Below, one piece after another: positions 17,130 to 24,441 of a stretch of 33,105 nt of DNA; position 1 is the first letter of the stretch; each line of letters opens with the position of its first letter. The stretch is from Sphingobacteriaceae bacterium (GTDB lineage: Bacteria > Bacteroidota > Bacteroidia > Sphingobacteriales > Sphingobacteriaceae). Below the pieces are notes generated by a model. That model was not told the DNA's origin, made no database searches, and saw only the letters and a program-made list of their open reading frames with translations. Position numbers and translations under genes: made by a program. The DNA is taken from the NCBI GenBank assembly GCA_947460275.1, contig CANHHZ010000002.1:1-33105 (forward strand), given 5' to 3'.

Positions 17130-17966
17130 TTAAGGCTTTGGTGCTAAAATCATTTCCTTATTATTTCTACTCCATTCGCTCCACGAGCCAATGTATAATT
17201 TAGGTATGGCTAAGCCAGCATAATCCATGGCCAACAGCATATGGCAAGCAGTAATGCCAGAGCCGCAATGCACAATGGTATTTTCGGCCTTGCTATTGGC
17301 TAATAACGCTTGATATCTTTGTTTTAAAATTTCTGGCGCTAAAAACAAACCGTCATCGTCTAAATTTTCAGTAAAGGGGATGTTAATTGCGTTTGGGATA
17401 TGGCCGGCAATCAAATCAATAGGTTCTGTTAGTCCTGCATATCGGCTCGCGTCTCTTACATCAACTATGGTTTGGTTGCTGGTTTTGCTAGCCATTTCTA
17501 CTTCATCCATATCGGCCAATGGCAAATTCCAGTTGCTGATAGGGTAGGCTTCTACTTTATTGGCTGTAGGTATTGCCGTATTTGTTGCAAAACCTACTTT
17601 AATGGCTGCGTTAAAACCACCATTTAATACCTGCACTTTTTCATGTCCAATGGCTTTTAACATCCACCAAAATCTGGCAGCTGCATTGCTTGCGTTTTTA
17701 TCGTCGTAAACAACAACTTGGGTAGCTTTTGCTATGCCAAATTTTTTCAAAACCGTTTTAAACTGTTCTAAAGTGGGCAATGGGTGTCTTCCGCCAATGG
17801 CAAAATCTCCAATATTGGCTAAATCTGTATTGACATCTGCAAAAAAAGCACCGCTTAAGTGGCTTTCATCGTATCGAGTTTTTGAACCTGCACTTGCATC
17901 GATTAGTACAAATTCTTCAGGATTAAGTTCAAGAAGTTCTGCGGGTTGTATAATTGGTGATTCCAT
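17130..17966 (-). CDS. Sulfurtransferase, 3-mercaptopyruvate type (two rhodanese domains)
   Basis: Two rhodanese folds make up the 278 residues. The first is inactive (no Cys in its loop; features ESHLSGAFFADVNTDL and GGRHPLPTLEQF). The second has the active loop HCGSGITACHMLLAMD, with the persulfide Cys. The CGSGxTA loop is that of 3-mercaptopyruvate sulfurtransferases, while thiosulfate enzymes have CRxGxxR/K. The protein has no signal peptide and should be cytoplasmic. Its start lies at the end of a 94-bp heptamer-rich gap after pdxA, so it either shares the pdxA transcript or has a promoter in the repeat. Confidence 0.87.
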   Translation of the reverse strand: MESPIIQPAELLELNPEEFVLIDASAGSKTRYDESHLSGAFFADVNTDLANIGDFAIGGRHPLPTLEQFKTVLKKFGIAKATQVVVYDDKNASNAAARFWWMLKAIGHEKVQVLNGGFNAAIKVGFATNTAIPTANKVEAYPISNWNLPLADMDEVEMASKTSNQTIVDVRDASRYAGLTEPIDLIAGHIPNAINIPFTENLDDDGLFLAPEILKQRYQALLANSKAENTIVHCGSGITACHMLLAMDYAGLAIPKLYIGSWSEWSRNNKEMILAPKP

Positions 17967-17972
17967 TTTTTT

Positions 17973-18066
17973 AGTCAGAAAAGTCCAGAAGACGGAAACT
18001 CAGAAAGTCCGGTGTCCGAAGTTTAGTGTGTTAATCTACTCTTAACTCGTAACCCACAACTCAATT
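17973..18066. repeat. Heptamer array between the sulfurtransferase gene and pdxA
   Basis: Almost the whole gap is built from units of about 7 bp. On the left are units such as AGTCAGA, AAAGTCC, GGTGTCC (related to GGACATC on the other strand). On the right CTCTTAA CTCGTAA CCCACAA CTCAATT (18039-18066) are in exact 7-bp phase. On the minus strand the last units read TGAGTTG TGGGTTA, and the pdxA stop TGA (18061-18063) is the start of the first TGAGTTG. Confidence 0.65.
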
Positions 18067-19140
18067 AGCGTCGTCTTTAATATCCAAAGCAGTTTCAATG
18101 ATTTTTCCGCCACTACGCAATTGGTTTTTTAATAAGCTTTCTTGTTCGCGGCGATGTTCAACAATATGAATGGCTGCAAAAACGGCTTCCATGAATGAAG
18201 TTGGATCGGCAAGGTTTTTACCGGCTATGTCGTAACCCGTTCCATGATCTGGTGATGTACGCACAAATTTTAACCCAGCCGTATAGTTTACGCCGGTTTC
18301 AAAAGCAATGGTTTTAAAAGGAATTAAACCTTGGTCGTGGTACATGGCCAAAACGGCATCAAATTTTTTGTAAGTCCCGTTGCCAAAAAATCCATCGGCA
18401 GGGTAAGGTCCAAAACAAATTATGCCTTTGTCAAACGCCTCTTGTATGGCTGGAGCGATAATTTCGGCTTCTTCTTTCCCTAAAAGCCCATTGTCACTAG
18501 CATGCGGATTTAAGCCTAAAACAGCAATTTTTGGTTTTTCTATCCAGAAATCTTTTTTCAGGCTATCGTTGATCAGCTGTATTTTTTTTACTATTCTTTC
18601 TTTGGTAATTGCTGTTGGCACTTCTAAAACTGGAATATGGCCTGTAACTACGCCAACGCGTAAGGTTTCGCTAATTAAAAACATGAGCACGTCTTTGCTC
18701 TCGCTTCGTTCTTGCAAATATTCGGTATGACCCGGAAAAGCAAATTCGGCCGATTGGATATTGTTTTTGTTGATTGGTGCAGTTACCAAAGCATCAATCG
18801 CTCCACTTACCAAATCGTCAGTGGCTTTTTGCAAGGATAGAAAAGCGTATTTGCCGCCAATTTCGTTGGCTACACCAAGTTCTATTTTTACATCTTCTTC
18901 CCAACAATTGATCATGTTTACTTTGCGAGGATTAGCCTCCTCAGGCGTATTGATCACGTTGAACATAAAATCGCCCATATTTAGCGCTTTTCTATGAAAA
19001 GAAGCCACTTTGGTGTGTCCATAAATAATAGGCGTACAATAATCGAGCATTTTAGCTTCAGTAAAAGTTTTTAGAATAACTTCTAAACCAATACCATTTA
19101 CATCGCCAATACTTATACCTAATTTTATTTTATCGCTCAT
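18061..19140 (-). CDS. pdxA: 4-hydroxythreonine-4-phosphate dehydrogenase
   Basis: PdxA oxidises 4-phosphohydroxy-L-threonine in the DXP-dependent pathway of pyridoxal phosphate synthesis. The protein has KLGISIGDVNGIGLEVILK at the start, the metal-binding His segments FPGHTEYL and MYHDQGLIPFK, and GLNPHASDNGLLGKEE. I start it at the ATG at 19140 (MSDKIKLG); nine further in-frame codons upstream begin in another ATG but are not part of the family. The stop TGA is formed by a heptamer repeat unit. Confidence 0.95.
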   Translation of the reverse strand: MSDKIKLGISIGDVNGIGLEVILKTFTEAKMLDYCTPIIYGHTKVASFHRKALNMGDFMFNVINTPEEANPRKVNMINCWEEDVKIELGVANEIGGKYAFLSLQKATDDLVSGAIDALVTAPINKNNIQSAEFAFPGHTEYLQERSESKDVLMFLISETLRVGVVTGHIPVLEVPTAITKERIVKKIQLINDSLKKDFWIEKPKIAVLGLNPHASDNGLLGKEEAEIIAPAIQEAFDKGIICFGPYPADGFFGNGTYKKFDAVLAMYHDQGLIPFKTIAFETGVNYTAGLKFVRTSPDHGTGYDIAGKNLADPTSFMEAVFAAIHIVEHRREQESLLKNQLRSGGKIIETALDIKDDAN

Positions 19141-19177
19141 TTTGCTGTAACAAAGAATTTGGTGCAAATTAACAAAT

Positions 19178-19198
19178 AGATTTGAGATTTGAGATTTG
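19178..19198. repeat. Three perfect AGATTTG heptamers
   Basis: AGATTTG is repeated three times without change in the 168-bp divergent gap between pdxA and rsmA. It lies about 38 bp upstream of the pdxA start. Confidence 0.7.
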
Positions 19199-19222
19199 GC
19201 AAGTGATGTTTATCGTATAAAA

Positions 19223-19257
19223 CTAAAATCTAAACGCTAAACCCTAGCCCTAAAATC
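19223..19257. repeat. Heptamer array of CTAAACC type
   Basis: CTAAAAT, CTAAACG, CTAAACC, CTAGCCC in phase, then TAAAATC shifted by one base. It ends 2 bp before the likely -7 box of rsmA. Similar CCCTAAA units occur between greA and the HIT gene. Confidence 0.6.
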
Positions 19258-19259
19258 CT

Positions 19260-19267
19260 TACATTTG
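19260..19267 (+). promoter_or_regulatory. Possible -7 box of rsmA
   Basis: TACATTTG fits TAnnTTTG, 41 nt before the rsmA ATG. No upstream TTTG at the right distance, since that position is occupied by the heptamer array. Confidence 0.45.
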
Positions 19268-19308
19268 TTTTTATTTAAATATTTAAAGCTCTTTTTGGGT
19301 TTGGGTTT

Positions 19309-20094
19309 ATGGGTTTAGTAAAAGCGAAAAAACATTTAGGTCAACATTTTTTAACTGATAAAAAAATTGCTGAAAAAATTGTAGATGGTTTGGTACATAC
19401 CGGCAAATACCATCAGGTTTTAGAAGTAGGGCCCGGTATGGGCATTTTATCAGACATCTTACTGTCACGCGAAAATTTAGAAATCTATCTAATAGATATT
19501 GATGTAGAATCGATTGCTTTCTTGGCCAATAAATATCCTCAATTGGGCAATCGCCTAATTAGTGGAGATTTTTTAAAGCTAGATTTAACCACTATTTTTC
19601 CTGGCAAGTTTGCAGTCATAGGAAATTTCCCCTACAATATTTCTTCTCAAATTTTGTTTAAGATTTTGGAGCACAAAGACAATGTTGTTGAAATGGTGGG
19701 CATGTTCCAAAAGGAAGTGGCCGAGCGTTGCGCCTCAAAATCGGGGACTAAAGAGTATGGTATTTTAAGCGTTTTGATACAGGCTTATTACGATATTGAG
19801 TATTTATTTACCGTAAAGCCTGGAACTTTCAATCCACCGCCAAAGGTAAACTCTGGAGTTATCCGTTTGAGTAGAAATGAAATGGAAACACTTCCTTGCG
19901 ATGAAAAATTATTTTGGCGCACGGTAAAAGGAGGCTTTAATCAACGCCGAAAAACCTTACGCAATGCACTTTCGGGCACTATACCAAAAGATAAAATGGA
20001 TAACCATCCTTTTTTTAATAAGCGGGCTGAGCAATTGAGCGTGGAAGATTTTATAACTTTAACCCAGCATTTAACCCACTTAACGCAAGCATAG
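19309..20094 (+). CDS. rsmA: 16S rRNA dimethyladenosine methyltransferase RsmA (KsgA)
   Basis: RsmA dimethylates two adjacent adenosines near the 3' end of 16S rRNA. The 261 residues have the start VKAKKHLGQHFLTD, the AdoMet motif EVGPGMG (39-45) and the catalytic motif NFPYN (106-110), plus the C-terminal RNA-binding helices (GGFNQRRKTLRNALSG). The length is typical. The next gene starts two bases after the stop. Confidence 0.96.
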   Translation: MGLVKAKKHLGQHFLTDKKIAEKIVDGLVHTGKYHQVLEVGPGMGILSDILLSRENLEIYLIDIDVESIAFLANKYPQLGNRLISGDFLKLDLTTIFPGKFAVIGNFPYNISSQILFKILEHKDNVVEMVGMFQKEVAERCASKSGTKEYGILSVLIQAYYDIEYLFTVKPGTFNPPPKVNSGVIRLSRNEMETLPCDEKLFWRTVKGGFNQRRKTLRNALSGTIPKDKMDNHPFFNKRAEQLSVEDFITLTQHLTHLTQA

Positions 20095-20096
20095 GT

Positions 20097-21023
20097 ATGC
20101 AAAAAATTCTTATCATAGATGATCTTCATCCTGCGTTTAAAGAAAAAGCAATGGCTTTAGGCTTTGAGGTGGATGACCAACCCCTAATTACCAGAGCTCA
20201 AACCTTGGAAATTGTTAAAGATTACGTGGGCATAGCGGTGCGTACCAAATTTAAAATAGATGCCGAGCTTTTTAATGCCGCACCAAACCTAAAATTTGTA
20301 GCAAGGGCAGGCGCAGGTTTAGACAATATTGATGAGGCGGCTGCAAAAGCAAAAAATATACAATTAATTAATGCGCCAGAGGGAAATTGCGATGCCGTTG
20401 GCGAACACGCCGTTGGGTTGTTGTTGGCTTTGATGAACAATTTTAGAAAGGCAGATACAGAAATTAGAAATGGCATTTGGGATAGGGAAGGCAACCGTGG
20501 ATACGAGCTTAAAGGCAAAACCGTTGGCCTAATTGGTTATGGTTTTATGGGCCAAAAAATGGCCCGTAAATTGGCCGGTTTTGAAGTAAATGTAATTGCC
20601 TACGATAAATATAAAACTGGTTTTAGCGATGATTTTGCCCGCGAAGTAAGTATGGAAGAAATTGTAAAACACAGCGATGTGCTGAGTTTGCACATACCGT
20701 TAACGAACGAAACCCGACAAATGGTAAAAGACGAATACTTTTTCCATTTTAAAAAGCCTATTTTCTTTATCAATACCGCAAGGGGTGAAATTGTAAATAC
20801 CTCAGCAGTGCTAAACGGCATAAAAACAGGTAAAATTTTGGGTGCGGGACTTGATGTTTTAGAAACCGAAAAGTTTCCGGCATTGTCCGAACAAGCTTTC
20901 TATCAAGAATTAAAAACTAACGAAAAGGTAATTTTAACACCGCATGTAGCAGGGTGGACATTTGACTCGTACCGAAAAATTTCTGAAGTGTTGGCAGAGA
21001 AGTTAGAACAATTAGGAGTTTAA
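20097..21023 (+). CDS. D-2-hydroxyacid dehydrogenase, NAD-dependent
   Basis: A 308-residue enzyme of the D-isomer-specific 2-hydroxyacid dehydrogenase family. The NAD motif is GYGFMG (147-152); catalytic residues visible are R229 (NTARGEIVN), E256 (GLDVLETE) and H283 (TPHVAGWT). There is no C-terminal ACT domain, so it is not a full SerA; it could act as phosphoglycerate dehydrogenase or on another 2-oxoacid. Its ATG is two bases after the rsmA stop, suggesting translational coupling. Its own promoter was not seen. Confidence 0.88.
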   Translation: MQKILIIDDLHPAFKEKAMALGFEVDDQPLITRAQTLEIVKDYVGIAVRTKFKIDAELFNAAPNLKFVARAGAGLDNIDEAAAKAKNIQLINAPEGNCDAVGEHAVGLLLALMNNFRKADTEIRNGIWDREGNRGYELKGKTVGLIGYGFMGQKMARKLAGFEVNVIAYDKYKTGFSDDFAREVSMEEIVKHSDVLSLHIPLTNETRQMVKDEYFFHFKKPIFFINTARGEIVNTSAVLNGIKTGKILGAGLDVLETEKFPALSEQAFYQELKTNEKVILTPHVAGWTFDSYRKISEVLAEKLEQLGV

Positions 21024-21131
21024 AACTAGAATCACTAAAAATCTTTACCCCCATTTCGTTTATTTGTAGTAGTGCATATTCCGTATTGCATTGCTTTGAA
21101 TGAGTAATTTTTATTTTTTTAGTTCAAAATA

Positions 21132-21163
21132 TTTGTTTTTGTAACAATTCACTTCTATCTTCG
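21132..21163 (+). promoter_or_regulatory. Promoter of greA
   Basis: TTTG (21132-21135) and TATCTTCG (21156-21163) are 20 nt apart; the second box has one change from TAnnTTTG. Transcription would start near 21169, leaving a leader of about 79 nt that contains a hairpin. Confidence 0.55.
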
Positions 21164-21176
21164 TTTTAATATAAAG

Positions 21177-21221
21177 CAAGACTATGTAGGCTAATGGCCG
21201 ATGTAGTCTTGTTTGTTTTTT
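21177..21221 (+). terminator. Terminator-like hairpin in the greA leader
   Basis: CAAGACTA (21177-21184) pairs with TAGTCTTG (21204-21211), with an inner GGC/GCC pair, and TTTGTTTTTT follows at once. It lies between the likely promoter and the greA ATG, 26 nt before the start. A transcript ending here would be about 50 nt. Confidence 0.55.
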
Positions 21222-21247
21222 AGAGGATTTAAAGAAATAGATTTGCT

Positions 21248-21721
21248 ATGTCAGAAGTAACGTATTACACCCAAGAAGGATTAGATAAGCTAAAAGAAGA
21301 GCTACATAGGTTAAAAACCGTAGAGCGGGCTGCTATTTCTAAAGCTATTGCAGAAGCAAGAGACAAAGGAGATTTATCTGAAAATGCAGAATATGATGCC
21401 GCCAAAGAAGCGCAGGGAATGCACGAAGCTAAAATATCCAAGCTTGGTGTAGTACTCGCCAATGCCCGCTTAATTGACGAGAGTAAGTTGGACTTAACTA
21501 AAGTTTTAGCTTTGTCGATTGTCAAAATAAAAAACGTAAAAAACGGCGCAACTATGACCTATCAGTTGGTACCGGAGAGCGAAGCAGATTTAAAAACCGG
21601 AAAAATATCTGTAAAATCGCCTATTGCACAAGGTTTATTAGGTAAGTCTGTTGGGGACAAAACCGAAATTCAAGTGCCCGCAGGTAAAATGGAATTTGAA
21701 ATATTAGAAATATCCAGGTGA
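21248..21721 (+). CDS. greA: Transcription elongation factor GreA
   Basis: GreA rescues backtracked RNA polymerase by stimulating RNA cleavage. The 157 residues consist of an N-terminal coiled coil (LDKLKEELHRLKTVERAAIS, AEARDKGDLSENAEYDAAKE; the tip acidic pair is in DLSENAEYD) and a C-terminal FKBP-like domain (PIAQGLLGKSVGDKTEIQVP). Length is standard. Its TGA stop (21719-21721) is also the start of a heptamer array, TGAGTTG repeated. A leader hairpin suggests control at the transcript level. Confidence 0.97.
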   Translation: MSEVTYYTQEGLDKLKEELHRLKTVERAAISKAIAEARDKGDLSENAEYDAAKEAQGMHEAKISKLGVVLANARLIDESKLDLTKVLALSIVKIKNVKNGATMTYQLVPESEADLKTGKISVKSPIAQGLLGKSVGDKTEIQVPAGKMEFEILEISR

Positions 21722-21840
21722 GTTGTGAGTTGTCAGTTATGAGTTGCGAGCCTGTAACCCCATAACTCGTTACTCTAAACCCTAAATGGGCTTAACTTAT
21801 AAGTCGACACCTTAAACCCTAAACCTTTAACCTTCAACCT
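21719..21840. repeat. Heptamer-built intergenic region between greA and HIT gene
   Basis: The whole gap is repeat-like. First TGAGTTG, TGAGTTG, TCAGTTA, TGAGTTG, CGAGCCT, GTAACCC in exact 7-bp phase (21719-21760), then complementary units (CATAACTC, GTTACTC), then TAAACCC, TAAATGG, and finally TAAACCC, TAAACCT, TTAACCT, TCAACCT just before the HIT ATG. The TGAGTTA and TAACTCA units can pair as a hairpin (AGTTATG/CATAACT). Confidence 0.7.
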
Positions 21841-21846
21841 AAAAAA

Positions 21847-22236
21847 ATGAGCATTTTTTCTAAAATAGTAAGCGGCGAAATTCATGCACATGTTGTTGCC
21901 GAAACTAACGATTTTATGGCTTTTCTGGATGTAAATCCATTGGTAATGGGTCATGTTTTGGTTATTCCTAAACAAGAAATCGATTATATTTTTGAGATGG
22001 ACGATGAATTGTATGCCGGTTTAACCTTGTTTGCTAAAATAGTTGCAAAGGCCGTTAAAGCTGCTTTTCCGTGTAAGAAAGTTGGTGTAGCTGTAATAGG
22101 TTTGGAAGTGCCGCATACACATATCCATTTAATACCTATGAACAATGTAAGCGATATGAACTTTAGTAAAGAAAAACTAAAACCAAGCCAGCAAGAATTA
22201 GCTGCGGCAGCTACAAAGATAAGAGCACAATTTTAA
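21847..22236 (+). CDS. HIT-family protein (Hint-like nucleotide hydrolase)
   Basis: The 129 residues contain the histidine triad HTHIHLIPM near residue 95-105 and the N-terminal IFSKIVSGEIHAHVVAET and DVNPLVMGHVLVIPK typical of Hint-type enzymes, which hydrolyse adenosine phosphoramidates. The C-terminal part is normal. Its only upstream sequence is the heptamer array, so its promoter is unclear; it may be read from greA. A strong terminator follows. Confidence 0.93.
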   Translation: MSIFSKIVSGEIHAHVVAETNDFMAFLDVNPLVMGHVLVIPKQEIDYIFEMDDELYAGLTLFAKIVAKAVKAAFPCKKVGVAVIGLEVPHTHIHLIPMNNVSDMNFSKEKLKPSQQELAAAATKIRAQF

Positions 22237-22257
22237 ATACTTTAACTCGTTGAAAAT

Positions 22258-22289
22258 AAAAAAGCTCCGATAATCATCGGAGCTTTTTT
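22258..22289. terminator. Bidirectional terminator between HIT gene and mazG-like gene
   Basis: A 14-bp perfect stem (AAAAAAGCTCCGAT / ATCGGAGCTTTTTT) with loop AATC, with A and T runs at both ends. It ends both convergent genes and overlaps the last base pairs of the MazG-like stop codon. Confidence 0.93.
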
Positions 22290-22650
22290 ATTTAAGTTTC
22301 TCGTTGTTTTTGTGTCTTTCTGCATCCCTAATGCTTTTTTTATCCATATTTTTAAGCAAGGCTTCATTTAAATCTATCCCCGTTTGGTTGGCCAAACAGA
22401 TCAATACAAAAAGAACATCGGCCATTTCGTCGGCAAGATTTACATCTTCATCACTTTTTTTAAAAGATTGTTCGCCATATGTCCGTGCCATAATTCGGGC
22501 AACCTCACCAACTTCTTCCATTAAAATGGCCGTGTTAGTCAATTCGTTAAAATATCGAATTCCGGTGGTGGTTATCCACTTGTCAACCAATTGCTGTGCT
22601 TCTTTAAGTTTTAAGTCTTTTAAAACGGGTTTATCTTCTATTTCGTTCAT
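22288..22650 (-). CDS. MazG-like nucleotide pyrophosphohydrolase
   Basis: At 120 residues this is a single MazG-type helical domain: EEVGEVAR (45-52) gives the ExxE metal-binding pair and DEMADVLFVLICLA (74-87) gives the ExxD pair. Such enzymes hydrolyse NTPs or dNTPs to the monophosphate, often for nucleotide-pool cleaning; the substrate is not visible. It is the last gene of rsgA-dtd-mazG, starting two bases after the dtd stop. Confidence 0.85.
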   Translation of the reverse strand: MNEIEDKPVLKDLKLKEAQQLVDKWITTTGIRYFNELTNTAILMEEVGEVARIMARTYGEQSFKKSDEDVNLADEMADVLFVLICLANQTGIDLNEALLKNMDKKSIRDAERHKNNEKLK

Positions 22651-22652
22651 TT

Positions 22653-23111
22653 TTAATGGTTGTCTTTATCTTTCGTGTCCATTATTATAGTAACAGGCCC
22701 GTCGTTTAGCAAGTCAATTTTCATATCAGCGCCAAAAATACCGCACTGTATTTCCTTGTTAAGCAAAGCCGATAGTTGTTTAATCATTTCTTCGTAAAAT
22801 GGAATGGCTTTTTCTGGTCGAGCCGCTCGGGTAAATCCTGGTCTATTTCCCTTTTTGGTTGCAGCAAACAAAGTAAACTGACTAATTAATAGAATATTTC
22901 CCTCAATATCGCCCAAGGATTTGTTCATTAAGCCATTTTCGTCATTAAAAACACGCATGCCTGCTATTTTTTGTGCAAGCCAAGTTAGGTCTTCTTCAGT
23001 GTCAGAATCTTCAATGCCTAGCAATACCAAAAACCCTTGGTCAATTTTCCCCGTAATTTCATTGTTTACGGTACAGCTTGCTTTTGTTACCCGTTGAATA
23101 ACTGCTCTCAT
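22653..23111 (-). CDS. dtd: D-aminoacyl-tRNA deacylase
   Basis: DTD removes D-amino acids wrongly attached to tRNA. The 152 residues show MRAVIQRVTKASCTV, the catalytic SQFTL motif (77-81), and NDGPVTIIMDTK. Its ATG overlaps the rsgA stop by one base (TAATG), indicating coupled translation. Confidence 0.95.
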   Translation of the reverse strand: MRAVIQRVTKASCTVNNEITGKIDQGFLVLLGIEDSDTEEDLTWLAQKIAGMRVFNDENGLMNKSLGDIEGNILLISQFTLFAATKKGNRPGFTRAARPEKAIPFYEEMIKQLSALLNKEIQCGIFGADMKIDLLNDGPVTIIMDTKDKDNH

Positions 23112-24031
23112 TATGTTCTTGTATCGTTTCCGTGAAAAATGCTTAAATAGCTTTCATACCTGCTGATGTCAATTTCTCCATCTTCAACCCCTTTAATTAT
23201 TGCACATCCTGGCTCGTTTACATGCCTGCAATTGTTAAACTTGCATTGGTTTAATTTATTCCTCATTTCCACAAAATAATGGCTTAATTCTTCGGGCTTG
23301 ATATCGAATATGCCTAATTCCCTAATGCCGGGCGTATCTATTAAGTAACCGCCAAAAGGAAGTTTGTGCATTTCGGCAAAAGTAGTGGTGTGTTGTCCTT
23401 TGTCGCTCCAATCAGAAATCTCGCCTGTTTTAATTTCAAAACCTGGTAATAAAGTATTAATTAAGCTCGATTTTCCTACGCCTGAATGGCCTGAAAATAA
23501 AGTGATTTTATCTTTTAAAAGGGCTTCAATTTGGCCAATATTGGTTCCTTTCAATGCTGAAACCTCGTAACACGGATAGCCTATTTTCTCGTAAATGGCT
23601 TTGTATTCGGCTAAAATTTCTAACCCTTCTTTGCTAAATAAATCTAGTTTGTTAAAAATTAAGCAAGTAGGTATGCCGTAAGCTTCGGAGGTAACCAAAA
23701 AGCGATCGATAAAGCCCAGAGAAGTACGAGGAGAGGCGAGGGTGACAATTAAAAATGCCTGATCGAGATTAGCTGCAATAATTTGTGCTTGCTTACTTAG
23801 GTTGATCGATTTTCGGATAATGTAATTTTTTCTGTCGTGCAATTTGTCAATTACACCAGTTTCTGCATTGGGCTCTAGCTCAAAGCCCACTTTGTCGCCA
23901 ACAGCAATAGGGTTTGTGGTCTGAATACCTTTTATCCTAAATTTACCTTTAATTCGGCAATCGTAGGTCTTGCCATCTTCGGCATTTACTTGGTACCAGC
24001 TTCCGGTCGATTTTATGACTAATCCGTGCAT
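23111..24031 (-). CDS. rsgA: Ribosome small-subunit GTPase RsgA
   Basis: RsgA is a circularly permuted GTPase in late 30S assembly. The 306 residues show an N-terminal OB fold (to about 75), G4 NKLD, then G1 GHSGVGKSSLIN and G3 DTPGIRELG, in the permuted order, and a C-terminal zinc site with CKFNNCRHVNEPGC. The length is usual. It is the first gene of the rsgA-dtd-mazG operon. Confidence 0.96.
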   Translation of the reverse strand: MHGLVIKSTGSWYQVNAEDGKTYDCRIKGKFRIKGIQTTNPIAVGDKVGFELEPNAETGVIDKLHDRKNYIIRKSINLSKQAQIIAANLDQAFLIVTLASPRTSLGFIDRFLVTSEAYGIPTCLIFNKLDLFSKEGLEILAEYKAIYEKIGYPCYEVSALKGTNIGQIEALLKDKITLFSGHSGVGKSSLINTLLPGFEIKTGEISDWSDKGQHTTTFAEMHKLPFGGYLIDTPGIRELGIFDIKPEELSHYFVEMRNKLNQCKFNNCRHVNEPGCAIIKGVEDGEIDISRYESYLSIFHGNDTRT

Positions 24032-24438
24032 ATATTAACGTAAAGGTATAAAAATGATTACATAGATTGCAGGGTGTTTTTAATTTAAGCGATAATGAAA
24101 AAAAATTGAAATCTAAACGCATTTCAAATGCCTATTGTTGCTATTTTATGTCACAACTTTATAGTTCCTATCAAATTTAAGAAATGCATCAGGCAATTTA
24201 AAACTTAATGAAACTCGATAATATTGTTTTTTTGCATACGCTAATCGCTAATTGATTTGCTGATTAACGTTTAGGTCTTAAAACCTGTTTAGATTATAAT
24301 TGCGTGTGGTTTTAAAGCAATCTAATGTTGTGCCTTAATCAGAATAATTACAAAAAAAATAAATTTCTGTTGTTAAATCGCTTATATTCAATCTAAATTG
24401 GTGTTGTGTTTTTCAGTTGCAGATAAATATTTTTACTT
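24032..24438. other. 407-bp divergent intergenic region
   Basis: No gene seen. It holds the rsgA box, a small palindrome GCATTTCAAATGC (24119-24131), a heptamer-like stretch CTAATCG CTAATTG ATTTGCT GATTAAC (24241-24268), a near-palindrome AGGTCTTAAAACCT (24273-24286), and a TTAGATT/AATCTAA pair (24289-24295, 24319-24325). The palindromes could be operators for the efflux operon, but no repressor gene is near. Confidence 0.5.
24041..24048 (-). promoter_or_regulatory. Possible -7 box of rsgA-dtd-mazG
   Basis: TACCTTTA on the minus strand differs from TAnnTTTG in the last base and lies 9 nt before the rsgA ATG. The upstream element was not found. Confidence 0.45.
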
Positions 24439-24441
24439 TTG
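24434..24441 (+). promoter_or_regulatory. Candidate -7 box overlapping the start of the efflux operon
   Basis: TACTTTTG matches TAnnTTTG but ends directly before the ATG at 24442. If it is used, translation must begin at the next ATG (24457). A TTTG at 20 nt upstream is lacking. Confidence 0.3.

Noticed and set aside
19141..19167. Longer pdxA from an ATG at 19167
   Set aside because: The nine extra residues (MHQILCYSK) do not belong to the family; MSDKIKLGISIGD is the usual beginning.
21773..21830. Telomere-like CCCTAAA repeats as eukaryotic contamination
   Set aside because: The units mix with other heptamers and lie between two clear bacterial genes.
21719..21840. CRISPR array
   Set aside because: Units are only 7 bp, drift in sequence, and have no spacers; no cas genes are present.
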